In this document: piece by piece, positions 51,901-64,000 of the stretch | Layout: every line of letters starts with the position of its first letter | How positions within the stretch are numbered: the stretch's first letter is position 1 | Assembly: GCA_024734555.1 (NCBI GenBank) | Contig: JANPWX010000444.1 | Span: forward strand, 186,001 to 250,000 | Direction: 5' to 3' | Length of the DNA stretch: 64,000 nucleotides | Source: Trochalopteron elliotii | Taxonomy: Eukaryota > Chordata > Aves > Passeriformes > Leiothrichidae | The notes under the pieces: generated by a model | Seen by the model: the letters and a program-made list of their open reading frames with translations, nothing else | Database searches by the model: none | Told to the model about the DNA's origin: nothing | Translations under genes and position numbers: made by a program

Positions 51901-53676
51901 CTTATGACATCTTCTAATTCCACTTAAGTCTTCAAATATTCCATGTAAAGCAGAAACACTTCAGTATGAAGATTTTGAGAGGTTCCCTGCCTCACATGCC
52001 TTAGAATAGCCTTCATTTGTAAGGTGGGTGGTATGGCTCCTATTTCTTTCAAGTGGGAGGACAGGTGATGAGGAGAGATGGTCCTGAGTCTTCGCATTCT
52101 GTCAGGCTGTTTTACTCTTGCCTTTATAGAATGAGTGGGACATTACCACCTCCATTGCATTTTCCTTCGGCAGTTATGTTTTAAGAAGAAGAAGGGATTT
52201 GTTTATCTGACAGTTCTCTCAGGGCAGACATACTTTGAAAATACCATGTGGAACAGCCTCCTTCCCTTGCACAGAGACATCCAAATTGTGAATGCTAATG
52301 AAATTTGGACACGATCAATATTCAACTGTTCAATTAGGTGAAGCTTTAGGCATTTCATGACTTTTCCTAAAATAGAACAGTAGGACATAAAACACTCAAA
52401 GGTCTAACATAGGAATGTCTTTAGACATTAAATCTTTACAGTGGGATAGCAGCTGAATGAGCTTCAAGGTTTTTTGCACTAATTGCATTCCAATATTACA
52501 TGAGGTATCTTAGTCCATCAGTTTATTTGGCCCCAAATAACCTTGTACTTTATGTCTTCATTCCTAAAACTCTCATCTTCCTGCAGTTTCTGGCATCTGA
52601 AAAGCTTATTGTGGAGCTAAAGACTGTAAAGCATCCTTATCCAAGGATTGCCTTAGGTAAAGGAATAGTGCCAGGACCTAAAACTCTCTTAAGTGCCTTT
52701 AGGGCTCTTCAGGCTTCATATATTTACCTACTTTCCTTATCAGAAGCACTTCCAAATCATGTCATGTTTAAGAAATTAAAATCATGACAGCTGTACAAAT
52801 TCATATTAATACTTCCCCCTGAAATACCTAGAAATACCATTAGCTGATATAGTGGCACATTCACACATACTGCTGTAGCTGCTCTAGGATGGGTCAGACA
52901 CCGAGTGATGTGGGGGCAGTAAAAAAGCAAAATCTCTTTAAATTAACAAGTGTTTCTTTCATGTCTGACCATCCTCATTTGTCTCTGTGTTAGCACCTAC
53001 AAATTGTGCTGGAAAGAGAAATAATTTAGAATCTGACTCTGCATGAGGAATAGCAACACCCATCTAAGATATGAAGTCTGGCTTTAGTGCTCATGTTGGC
53101 ATTAGCAATAGGTAATCTTTTCAGCAATATAAAGGGGGAAAACATTAGTACATCCCTGGGAATCATAAGTTCTGGAGCCATGATCAGGTCTTTCCCCTTA
53201 CCTGCTGAGTACAGCAGACAGTTGCCAAATGCGACTAGACAAAATTTTAAAAATACCTTAAAAAAGGGAAGAAAAGAAAAGTGGTTATGCAGAAATACCT
53301 TTAGGGAAGAACATCTTTTGTGACATTGTCTTACTCAGAGAAATTCCTGATTCCAAAACACAAGAGCTAGCCAGCATCTGTGGAACAGATACTTACAAGC
53401 AGTAGCTGCAAAGATACAACAGATACAACAAGTAGTAGCAGTAGCCAGCCTCTACCATAAACTTAAGGACACAATTGCTTATATCTAACACAGAAAGGAG
53501 AAAACAGTGGTAAAAGAATGGAATAATTGACACATGACTGTATCAAGAATAGTCACAGTTCAAGTACTGATCATGAATATTGCTCTTCAAAGAGGGCAGC
53601 AGGGGGAAAATGGTGTTTCAGAGGGAGAGATGTCCCTGTGGGAAAGCCAGTAATTCTTTGAACTTGTCAGACTTAC

Positions 53677-53860
53677 CTTGCAAGTTCCACACAGATTCAG
53701 ATGAAGCTATGAATGCACCAGTGCTTGATGGATAATTCCAGGATAACACTGCTCTCTTTGCCAATGCACATTCTTTAATGTCTTGGCAGCTCACAATGGC
53801 TCTTTCTAGCAAGTCCTGCTTCATGTAGCTCACTCTTAGAAAATTCTTATGAATATCTGC
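53677..53860 (-). other. Possible 184-bp coding exon
   Basis: On the minus strand the acceptor TTTTGTATCTTGGCAG is followed by 184 open bases and the strong donor CAAG|GTAAGTC. The phase is 0 in, 1 out. The peptide has two close cysteines (VSCQDIKEC) and a block SWNYPSSTGAFIASSESVW. It reads like a real protein segment, but I do not recognise the family and no adjoining exon in matching phase was found. The open frame extends beyond the proposed exon on both sides (to 53929 and 53618), so openness alone is weak evidence. Confidence 0.25.
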
Positions 53861-55410
53861 CTGCCAAGATACAAAATGTATTCTCTCTGGTATTATCATA
53901 ACATTATAGAGCAGACTGTCTGATGGCACTGGAACAATTTATCCAAGCAGAGAATATTGGCCAAAATTTACCTCATGACAAAAATCTCATTAAAAGTATG
54001 TTATGGATGAAATTATTTATTCCTTACCTAAGAATAAATAAATAATGAAGATATTGACACTATCCCAAAATCAAATATTGTGAGCACAGTACTTCTTGAC
54101 TTAACACTAAACTTGAAAAATCTAGTGTAAGAAAAATACTGTGACAGTTAAAAATGTTAATTTTGGCATAATATCGTTGCAGAATTTATAAGAGTTTTTT
54201 TCTTTGGGACCCAAAATTAAATTAAAGCATGTTATTACCTCATTCTTCTGTATTAAATACAATCAGAGGTTCTATTTTACGGGAAAATCTTCCTGTATAG
54301 AACAAAACTCATCACTTTAAATAATGAAAAATCCATCCCTGGAGACCATTGCTCCAAACAATTTGGATATGGTGGTCAAACTTTTTTAAGTGTGAGCAAG
54401 TATGAAGTGCATTGTATTTCATAGGATTTTCATACACAGTTTCAGATGTATATAAAAAAAGTTGGTCTCATAAAAGTGTAAAAATATGTCTAAGTGCAAA
54501 AGTTTGGTACTTTATGGCCTGCAACTTCTTTTATGTAATGAGGAAAAATGAACATATGGTTTAGTTTGAAGACTGATTGTAGTTTAATTGTGTTGATGGG
54601 TTCTGTCTTTTAATCAAGTGAACAAAGAATTACAAAGTATGTGTATCTTCCGAAGCAAAAGACAATTCAATGAAAGAGTAAAGGACAACTAAGTATTCTG
54701 CAGATGTCACCTATTAAAAAAAAATTATTGGCTTTCTTTCCAAGTACACAATTAAGGCCTCCAGGAAAATTTGTCACAACCTTAGTTCAAGTTCTTATCA
54801 TTGAAGCCAATCCTGGCAGCAATTTATTATCTGTTTGATATGTTTGACCTGCACAGGTTTGCACAATTTTATTGCAAAAAACAAGGCATTTGTGAAGAGA
54901 CAGGAGAAGGAACTCTTTTAACAGAAGAAATATCTGCAGAACAAAAAGGCAATCTTTCTGCCTGAAAACAATAGCCAATTATTCCAGAAAATGAAGTAAA
55001 AAAAAAATCTGTTAAAGATTAGAGGTGATTCATATGCTAAAAAGGTTAGATATGCAAGCTACTGACCATATATCTGGATTATATCTGGAGGTCTATAAGA
55101 GAATAAAACAAAGCATTCTGTTAAAGTGAAAATTCCTATGGTCTGCATATTTAAAAGCACTCTTTATTAATGGTCATCTTCTTTCCAGAAATATTATGAT
55201 AGGAGTTGTCATAAGCAGATGACTATAAAATTGAAATGAAATCAGACCAGTACAGCATTTCGAATTTCATTTGGATTCAAATGGTCTTTAGTATGTGCAA
55301 ATCATTAAAGTGCTAATCTATGCTTGAGGAGTATAAGACTTGCTTCAATATTTTATAGGAGGGATTTTGATCTATGATTTTTCAATCAACGGACAGCACT
55401 AAAGGCAGGG

Positions 55411-55467
55411 TGTTTTGGTTTTGGGGATTTTTGTTTGGTTTTTTGTTTGTTTGTTTTGTTTTTTTTA
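55411..55467. repeat. TTTG/GGTTTT low-complexity tract
   Basis: T/G-only DNA with repeated GTTTT and TTTG units, ending in eight T. Simple sequence. Confidence 0.8.
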
Positions 55468-57943
55468 ATCAATTATCCTTTTGGTAGATTTTTTATTGTT
55501 ATTATTTCTATTTCCTTTTCTGCCAGTGAAAAAAAATGTTGGTGTATGTCTGTCAAGCTGAGTGACCACCCATGTAAGTAATATAAAATGCAGGTTTTCT
55601 TCTGAATGGAATAAAATATTTGTATGGCATTAACAGCTGGAAACAACACTTTTTTTTTATTTGCATGTCCTATTCAACCCTGTCACATATCTTTACTTTT
55701 CCTCTCCTGTACCATTTAATGCTGCTTTTCTTTTTTGTTTTCTTCTGTCTCTGATACCTGTAGATTACTAGGCAATAATTTGACAAGTCCAACAGTTTTC
55801 CCATTCTATTCTCTTTAGATTAATATCTCCACTTTTTGCATATGTAGATGCTGAGGGCTTTCTGAGAGTTCTTTGCTATTGAACTAGGCCCAAATGTCTT
55901 TTTCTGACAAAAAGCCACAACCCTGATGAGGATTTTCCCAGAACAAATTTTGCTAAAGTCATTTTAGGTGTAGAAATATTATCCTGTCATCTGATGTTCA
56001 AATTCCCTAGAAAAGATGGAAAATAAAAAAAGCAAAAGACAAACATTTTGTTCATCTTGAGAGAGGATGCAGAAGAATTAGAACCATGCTTTTAGTGTGG
56101 TTCCTAAACTTCTATCAAAGCCTGATAGCACTTCAGCCTGCCAGGAAGTTGTCCTAAGGAAAGTGAGGAAGAGGCTGTGATCTTTTAAAGACTAATGTCT
56201 CTAACATCCAGCAGTAGCAGTCAGTCTTAACCATGAAATAAACCCTTTAAATCTTAAAAAAGAAATGCTGCACCCTGAGATATGTGATGTAAGACTCTGC
56301 AGTGATACTGACTGGCTTACTTCAGGTGAAACAAATACTGGTTTGGAAATTTTCTTGTCTGTATACAGCCCAAAGCATCAGGCCTCCTAAAATAATTTTC
56401 TTCCTTTGGACTATGCAAGCAGTACAAGGATTGCAGAATCCAGTGGTATGTCTCCAAAAATACTCTTTGAAGCAATGTAGCCTCAAGTGAACTTTAACAC
56501 AATTCTTCACATGCTTTTTGTATTTCTGTAGTGTTTCTGAGAAGTCTCTACCAGGAGCTGAGACCACAGCCTGATTGCCCTGGCTGATGGTTGTTAGGGT
56601 CTGCATGCATCAACAGTTTTGATATAGGTGGTGCAGCTCTATTGGCTCATAACTCTGTGTGACATAAAGGCCTGGAACTGGACACACAGATTTCTCCTAA
56701 ACTGTGCCCTTATTATGCAGGGGCCAAACTAATTGCAGAACATAATTCCTTTATGTGAAATACTCTTTATATGAGGATTCTCCCTAGCCAAATTTCTAAC
56801 GCAAAAATTCTATTATTAAGAAAGGGTTTGGGTTCATGTGTTTTTCTTTCAGAGACAACAACGTACTAGCTGTTTGTATTATCCCTATGACTGTGTGTGT
56901 AGCAACAAACCTAGTCCGTTGTACAGTTTCTTCAACAGCTCTGCATAAACTGAAAGTGATAATAGCATAGAGAAACTCAAGTTTAAATCACATATGGGTA
57001 AAGTTACTGAAGATCCTCTTGTGGTCACAGAAATGCTAGTACACTAAGATGTTGACGTCACAAACCCTGAAAGAAAGAGAAATCTCTGTTTAGTCATTTT
57101 TTTTCCTGCATATATGCTTTTCCACGAAGCTGAAGTAACAAGAACAGCGTTTACTTTAAAGCTTCATTACCAAAAAGTTGATAGCAAATTGTCCAGCGAA
57201 GTTCTTATTAAGAAGTAGATTAAATATACACATTTTCAGGATAGCTAGATTTTGTGTAAATACAGTATTTTTATATAGATTTCAGGCACATTTTATGTGT
57301 TTGCTTATGTGAACATCTGCTGTGATCTGGATTTCACCATAGGATAATCTGGCTTTACACATAAGTTAGTTTCTGTTTTATGAGAACTATAAATTTAACA
57401 CATCGCAAAATATTATGAAGGAAGGCAGGAGGCATAGAAGAAAAGGGCTAGCTGAAACAGTAAGAGTCCAAGATATTTCTCTGAACATACCTTGATATGA
57501 ATTTGTGCAATGCTCATGCTGATTTCCACAAGATCTGAAATGCAATGACAGTGTTGCTGCTGAGTATGCCCTGATTCCTATTTTTATGGTCTTAACCACA
57601 GCTTTCAGCCTGCAAAATTTGTACATTTCTGTAATGCTGGTTCTGGCATTGTGCTTTCAAACATATTTTATAAACATCAGTGCACTGCTATGTATTTTTA
57701 GAAAACTAAAGCAGGTTTTGTGGGTACTGTGATATATATCTGCTTCTACTGCTAGCTTTTTGCTTCTACTGTTGCTCCCTTGACTCACATAAAGTTAGCT
57801 TTCATTTAGTTCCCAATCCATTTTTGTTAATTACAAACACCTTTCATCAGAAATTATTTCAATTTAAAGTGAGAGGAAACATAATGATACTTTTGAAAGC
57901 AACACTTTGTGGAATGCATTCCTAAAGCTTTTATGAACCCCAG

Positions 57944-58132
57944 ATGTGTATTTACATGTATGCGATTTATCTTGTGGATGCATCACAGAAGATGTTAAGA
58001 AATTATGCTTCATCATTAGAAATTCTGTTATATACTTCTATTGACTTTTCAAGAGGTCTCGATGAGCAACATTCAAAACTGAGTGAAACTAAGTCTGGAG
58101 CTGCATTAGAAGGGGATAATTCAGGTGTGAAG
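57944..58132 (+). other. Exon-like open segment of 63 codons
   Basis: Begins right after ACCCCAG and ends at AAG|GTATGA, open in phase 0 at both ends. The second half is polar (GLDEQHSKLSETKSGA). The acceptor lacks a good pyrimidine tract, so this is the weakest of the larger candidates. Confidence 0.13.
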
Positions 58133-60954
58133 GTATGAATAAACTCACATGCTAAAATATATCCTCATATGGCTTTCATTTTGCCAACACCATGTCTTGA
58201 CATAACAAATACAATTAGCCTCACTTTCTTACCCAAAACACACATTAGCAATGAATTCCTCCCTGTGGTACACTATGGCTGCAAAGATTTCTAACTGCTC
58301 TCTGGAGCCTGAGGGGGATTCTAGCACAGCACCTGCTCCTCTCTTTGATTAGGCATCACCAGCAGGTACCGTGCCTTTAGGCTGCATCTCTCATTGTAGC
58401 AGTACACCTGGAAACTTCTTGGTAAGACACGATTCTTGTGTTTGGGAGCTCAGCTGGTTTTCTCACCCACAGCTCAATGCATCCTTAACAACTTCACTCT
58501 TTTGATGGTTTTCTGTGCTTTTAGTCCTCTCAATTTTTCTGATTGATTTATGACATAACTTTATGATGCTGTTTATCTTCTTCAATATCACTATTTCAGA
58601 CAGCTCTGATAAACACAGTGTAGGACAAGGTGAAATGTAGAAATGCACTTCACTTTATAAGAAAAGGATTAAACTGCTTCTGAATTTGAGACCTAGAGCA
58701 ATGAATCTCTTGACTCTGCTCTTTAGGGCTTTGGATATATACCCTTTGTATTCTGAATAAAAACAGAGAGTCGCTACTTCTAGAAGATATTTTAATGGAT
58801 TTCCAGGGGTAAACCTGCAGTCGTGTATGTTCTACAAACTTCTGCTTTTGAATGATGGGTCTCAGGTGGATATTAATTTTGGTGGTAGAAAGGAACTTGT
58901 ATCACTGCATGAATTTTTCTGAGAGGCACATATTTTGTTTCTACTAACAGTCTAGTTGACAGCAGGTGCTTTTTCTGGACAATAGAAATAATTTTAAAAA
59001 TATAACCTATTAGAATTATTTTTTACTTTTCTCCCTCACTTCTTGGAAATAAACTCCAAACTTAGTGAATAATTATTTTCTTCTCTATTTTAATCATAAA
59101 TAGGTATTCTTTCCTGTACATTTTTATTAAAAGAATACAAAGTGGTTTGTCAGGATTCCAAAATTCTTCTTGAATCCAGTTGACACCTTGCTGTATGATG
59201 ATGGAACATGCAACTGGATCTAATTTCTAGGCACAAATAAATGAGCTTGAATCAGATTTATCACTTTTCACAGCTATAGAGAAACAAATGAATGAAGCGT
59301 GGTTTGAAAGACAAATTAATAGCTAATAGCTACTCCAGCAAAATAGAAAATAAACAGTGGTTTTGGCTCAGGGGTATGAAAAAATTTTTTCAAAAAACCC
59401 CACCAAATCTTTCCTTTTTCTCAGGCTTTCTCAGCTAGTCTTACAAAAGCTGGTCTAAACTTTCCGTACTAAACTCATTTAAGGACATTCTGATCATCGT
59501 AGATATACCTACAACATTACTAATACCCAGACAACATAAATACGAGCACTGTTCAGTTTTCTTGTTAACCATATATTTATGGAAATTATACTAATCAGTA
59601 AAAATATCTATATTCTTTCAAATTGCACCCATTTCCCATAGAGTTTACATCAGTTTTTGATACTCTGATGATGAGTTGCTCTGTTCATTATAGTATATGT
59701 AAAAAACTGAAAGGACACAAAATGAAATTATTGACAATTATGTTAACATTTTCAGCTTTTGCTGAACTTTATTTTATTGATAGAACTTGAAGAAAACCAT
59801 ATTTTTAGTTTGAAAAATACCTAGGCACTTCTTGTAAATGAAGCCCAGGCTTCCAGAGAGACTAATGCAATGTAAAATGATAAGCTCCAAAACCCATTGA
59901 TTACTCTATACCTATGCAACTCATTTTTCATTGAAACTTCATTTTACTTGGAGAGACAATTTAGTAACGGACAACATGAATCCTGCAAATGGTCTTAAGA
60001 CGCATCCTGCCATCATTTGTTAGTAGATTATATGCTTGTTGCCATGAATAATCCATTACTCTTTGAGTAGTGAGCACAATACCAGGCAGTAACTACTTAT
60101 AAAAATAGACCTATTGGCTGCAATTCATAAATTGTCTCACTGACCTGAGTAAGCACATGCATAAACTTTGGCAGAATTGCATTTACATGTTTTTGCCTAT
60201 AAGGAATCAGATTGTATGCATCTTTAGCACTCAAATTCAATACCACTGAAATATGCCAAAAACATACAAACTTGCCTTTGTATTCATGCTATTCTCAGCA
60301 TTTTATTGTTATAACTGTTTTAACCCATCCCCTCACAAATATTTACCAAAATGGAGACCACATTATATTAAAAAATACATCTCTAATAGATTTCCAATGA
60401 TGTTTTTTTGTTTTGCTTTGCATATGTAATGCCATTTTATGTCTCACAAAGCAAAAAACTGTTGTGCTATTCTAAGAAAATCATCTTCGTCTATAGGGAG
60501 AAATAAGGTTCATAGCATTTGAATACCTTCACAATCAACTCTCAAATAATATTAAGAGTGATACTTCAGCCACGAATAATGAGCTATCTCCATCAAATAA
60601 ACCAGTGGTGTCTAAAATAACTGTTTGGGGACATCTACATTTATTGACTGCAAAAGTTATGTCCCTGCTAATATTTTATGCTTTCAGGAACCATAAAACT
60701 ACTTAATAGAGACCATCCATATTTGAAGCCCAAGTTATCCTAAAGCAGTCCTGCTTTTGCAAATGCATAATTAGCAGGCTGAAGTAGCGATTGAGAAAGT
60801 AGAACATCTGGGTTCAAACCAAGATAAACAGAAGAAAAAACTTATTATAAAAGTGTGCATTATTCCTTAATATGTTATTAAATACATGAAATATCACTTC
60901 CTTTAGGAAACCCCCAGGATAGATCTTCATCTTAACTATCGAGTTCTAGAACCT

Positions 60955-61790
60955 CATACCTTCTATTCTGTAAGGGCACCTGCAAAGGTACTGGAGGCCA
61001 GAAGGAACTTCTCCTGCTGCTCCAAGCAGGGACCTGTTTTCATTTCTCCCTGTCTTTTAGGTTCTCTCCTTCTGCCTGATGACAAGAGGGTCAGAATTTC
61101 TTTGACTTTTGCAAATCTTCCATTTGCTGCATTTCCCAGGGATGGAAGAGTGCGATTCCACCAGTCTCTCACACTCTGATACTCCTCAGGCTCTTCACTT
61201 CAAGCTCTGCCACCGGGCTGAGCAGGTCATCCACCTGGTCACATTGCACACAGGTGTCATCTCAGCTGCCCTCTAGTACTAACATTAGGCTCAAAGACTC
61301 CCCACAGCTAGAGATCAGGGCAGCTGCATATTTCTAATGGAGCTCCATCCGGGTCTCCATGCTCCTTCTAGTGATGGCTTTCGACTGTGTGGAAACCATT
61401 GCTGGGTCTGTTCCAGTTGAACAGGCAAAAACCACCAGCTGAACTTGCGCCAGGAGTCAGGAGGGAAGCTGTGCCTTCCTATACAGACTGTCACACAAAC
61501 TCCTAGTCATGTACTTCTAAAACACCACATCTTGTTTGCCTGCCCCATTTATTGTTGTCCTGGTCACTCATGCTCCCCAGAGTCATTTCCATCTCCCGTG
61601 GTTGCTCTGTCAACGTCCTCATGACGTTAGCCTCACTTGGAGAACTGCTGGGGCCTGCCAGATCTCTGCTGTCTCAGGTTTCTGTGGCTTTGGGAACCCC
61701 GTGTCTACTGTTTTGCCCCAGAATTTAACAGTTGCCACTGCTGTTGCTGCCGTCATTGCTTATCTTGCTAACTGAAATGAACACAGCCTT
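60955..61790 (-). mobile_element. CR1 LINE 5' region with ORF1 fragment
   Basis: A rarely preserved 5' part of CR1. Read on the minus strand from about 61790, a long leader (5' UTR-like, limit uncertain) leads to ORF1 sequence: SKAITRRSMET near 61385, then DDTCVQCDQVDDLLSPVAEL near 61250, then RDWWNRTLPSL near 61165. These are conserved blocks of avian CR1 ORF1, with an early Cys-x-x-Cys followed by a leucine-rich helix. The intact open frame from 60963 to 61172 is the ORF1 piece after the last frame break. GC content is higher than in the flanks. Sequence after ORF1 is absent. Confidence 0.75.
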
Positions 61791-61954
61791 TCACAATTTT
61801 TTGTACAAAGCATTTGAAAAAAGATGTAATGTTACATCCTTAGTCTTGTGACCCTTACTGTCCTGTGATCAGACCGTCTGTCCAATTACTCCGTGTTGTG
61901 ATTCTGAACCAGCTGTTGTCACCAATTATTTCCATTAAGTGACAGCTTTGTAGG

Positions 61955-62309
61955 GTGCTCTGAGAAAGATGAGGATAAGCCTCATCACAGTCTACAGCTG
62001 TGAAAGGTGACAATGGAGAGGGTCATGCTGGGATCTACTCTGTGGTGACCAAAAATAGGATACAAGAAAACGGAATGCATTAGGGGAAGTTCAGGCTGGA
62101 CCTCAGGAAAGTGTTCTTCACTGAGAGGGTGGTTGGTCCCTGGCACAGGCTAGCCAGGGAAGTGGTGGCAGCACCAAGCCTGACAGTTCAAGGAGCATCT
62201 GCGTGATGTTCTTAGTCATGCAGTTTAGTTTGAGGAACTCCTATGAGGAGCAGGGAGTTGGTCTCTTATGGCTCTCTTCCAACTTGAGATATTCTATGAT
62301 GCTGTGACC
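61955..62309 (+). mobile_element. CR1 LINE 3' tail fragment
   Basis: A CR1 3' end in plus orientation: GTGGTGACCAAAAATAGGA near 62042, GGGGAAGTTCAGGCTGGACC near 62083, GAGAGGGTGGTTGGTCCC near 62122 and a terminal TATTCTATGATGCTGTGACC near 62290. It is non-coding. It lies 165 bp right of the oppositely oriented CR1 5' piece. Confidence 0.9.
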
Positions 62310-64000
62310 TGCACCATGTACTAGAATTTTCATGCTATCTGTCTTCCAGGGTTTAATCCTTGTCTTAATCCCTCATTTATCTAACAGCCTTTCAATACTT
62401 CCTTTCTCAATCTCACTCAGATGTCACTTTTATGCAGATGTTGCCAGGATTTAAATTCCTTTCACTGTTCTGAATATAGAGGCTTCACTTAGTGTCCTTA
62501 ATATCATAATTATTTTTTTCCCATATTTTCTTCAGCATAATTTGGATGGCTTTGTTAACACTAAAACATAAATAGTACTTCATGCTTCTAGATGCCATGC
62601 TAACTAAGAATTAGAGAAATAAGTAACTGGATCATAAAAGGAGATGGATTCATTATCTGTCTGGCAGGAATATTGTGATAAAGAGTTTAAACACTAGAGA
62701 TTTTTATTTTTTTTTAATAAATAACCAGAAAGACTACAGATTTTTCCTGTATATACAATTTTAAGATAATGGTATTTGCATTTTTTTCCTGCATTTTTTT
62801 TCTGCATTCTTTGTGACCCTTGAAGTCACTGCAGATTTAGAAGTGTTAAATGACAGTTAAATAATTCACCTAGAATTTTCTGGTTTCCCCTGTAGATACA
62901 TAGAGGCAGGCTCTATTTTTCCTCTAGCAAACAAGTAGAAGCCCCTGCAAGTGTTTGTATGATTAAAAGTTAGTGACTGAAATCAATTTAAAAGTTCAAC
63001 TGAATGCTCCTTTATGTATTAAAATATAAGTGTGAAAAGTACATATAAGAAATAATTATTCTAATAATCTTCCTTTTTAATATCTTCTTTTATGTTGATA
63101 TTCAGGATTTAATGCACACCCAAAGCATTGAAACTGATGTAAATTTTTGGTAAATATATTATTAATTCTGTGAATACTTGAAAAACATACTATAATTCAT
63201 TATGGTTTATACTTTATGTATAGTCTATGTATGTGTTATACATACAAATATATATGGTACAAACATATAAATACTCTTTATACTCTACAAATACTCTAAT
63301 GATCTTTATATAGATTTCTTCATCTTCATTCCCTTACTAAATGATTTTAAATGCAACCCCTTTAGCAATGTGACAAAGAAGGCAGATTTACTGTGAAACA
63401 CACAATTCATTCTTTTTTTTTTCTTATTTCTACTGCAATAGTATTATGTAGAATGTATCACATGGATGCTTTTGAGAAGAATTACCCCATAATATTTCCT
63501 CTTTAAACATTTCAGAATTCTCTCAGAAAGCTATATGTCTGAGGTTTTCAGCAGCTAGCAGAAACCCAGTTCTTCAGATAACATTTAACTTGCCTCAGTC
63601 ACCAGCAAACCAATATCTTACATGGAGTCAGTATATGAGAAGTTTATTTTTATGAGGTCCTTGCTTCAAAAGACCCTATTTCCTCATGTTCAGAAAAATC
63701 AATTAAAAATGCACATTTTGTCTTTCTTCCTGTCTGCTTTGACCTCTTCTTAACAGTGGCTAAATTCTAATTTAAAGAAACTACCCTGTAGCTAAATAAA
63801 AATTCTGCTAGACACAAGAATGGGGTACTTGGGATAATATCAGTTTTTCTCCTTAAAATTTTAAGTATATTAATTTGGAACACCATTATTTCTATGAAGC
63901 ATTTCCTTACTCAATGAAGATGTTTAAAATCAGCAAGACTGACTGTATATCCCGTATTTTACATGTCACGAGGCTTATCTCGGCCTCGAGTATTATCAGC
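62310..64000. other. Unique AT-rich non-coding DNA
   Basis: No gene or named repeat seen. Contains T-rich runs and an AT-rich TATGTA-like stretch near 63220-63270. Confidence 0.6.

Larger units (their letters stand above)
48942..60954. other. Long stretch without recognisable genes
   Basis: About 12 kb of AT-rich DNA. Two exon-like segments (53677-53860 minus, 57944-58132 plus) and a T/G-rich low-complexity tract (55411-55467) stand out. Other open frames, up to 111 codons (49071-49406 minus), show no domain. Confidence 0.5.

Noticed and set aside
1..64000. CRISPR array, tRNA or rRNA gene, bacterial-type operon
   Set aside because: None seen. The sequence is vertebrate nuclear DNA with CR1 and ERV repeats.

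Overview
The window looks like AT-rich nuclear DNA from a bird. Evidence: five pieces of CR1-type LINE, the typical avian LINE, including the characteristic 3' tail ending in ATTCTATGAT-like repeats; three long terminal repeats of avian endogenous-retrovirus types; and a decayed ERVL-like pol remnant. Which bird cannot be settled from this sequence alone; the LTR content would suit a songbird or another neoavian.

No known host gene could be recognised. Most of the 64 kb is unique-looking intergenic or intronic DNA. Open frames of 60-150 codons occur about as often as chance predicts for this base composition, and nearly all look like noise or shadows of repeats. Several short open segments flanked by good splice signals are recorded at low confidence. 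The best are a phase-compatible minus-strand pair at 11930-11975 and 13299-13396, a 184-bp minus-strand segment at 53677-53860, and a 165-bp plus-strand segment at 36308-36472.

Layout, left to right: unique DNA (1-1754); an internally deleted CR1 that keeps endonuclease and tail (1755-2616, +); a long unique stretch with two small tandem duplications; a decayed solo LTR (14221-15276, +); a GATATA hexanucleotide satellite (16222-16438); an ERVL-like provirus remnant with integrase debris, polypurine tract and 3' LTR (about 21300-23144, +); unique DNA to 42362 holding a poly(T) run that resembles a retrocopy tail (34055), a purine tract (40560-40650) and an exon-like frame (36308); a CpG-rich solo LTR on the minus strand (42363-43154); a CR1 3' tail (45567-45950, +); an array of nuclear-receptor-like half-sites (46452-46500); a CR1 reverse-transcriptase-to-tail copy (47863-48941, -); unique DNA; then a CR1 5' region with ORF1 (60955-61790, -) followed by a CR1 3' tail (61955-62309, +) in head-to-head geometry that suggests a twin-primed inversion.

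The elements do not form a working system. The window is mainly a record of retroelement insertions of different ages. CpG retention suggests the 42363 LTR is the youngest and the ERVL remnant and the 14221 LTR are much older.
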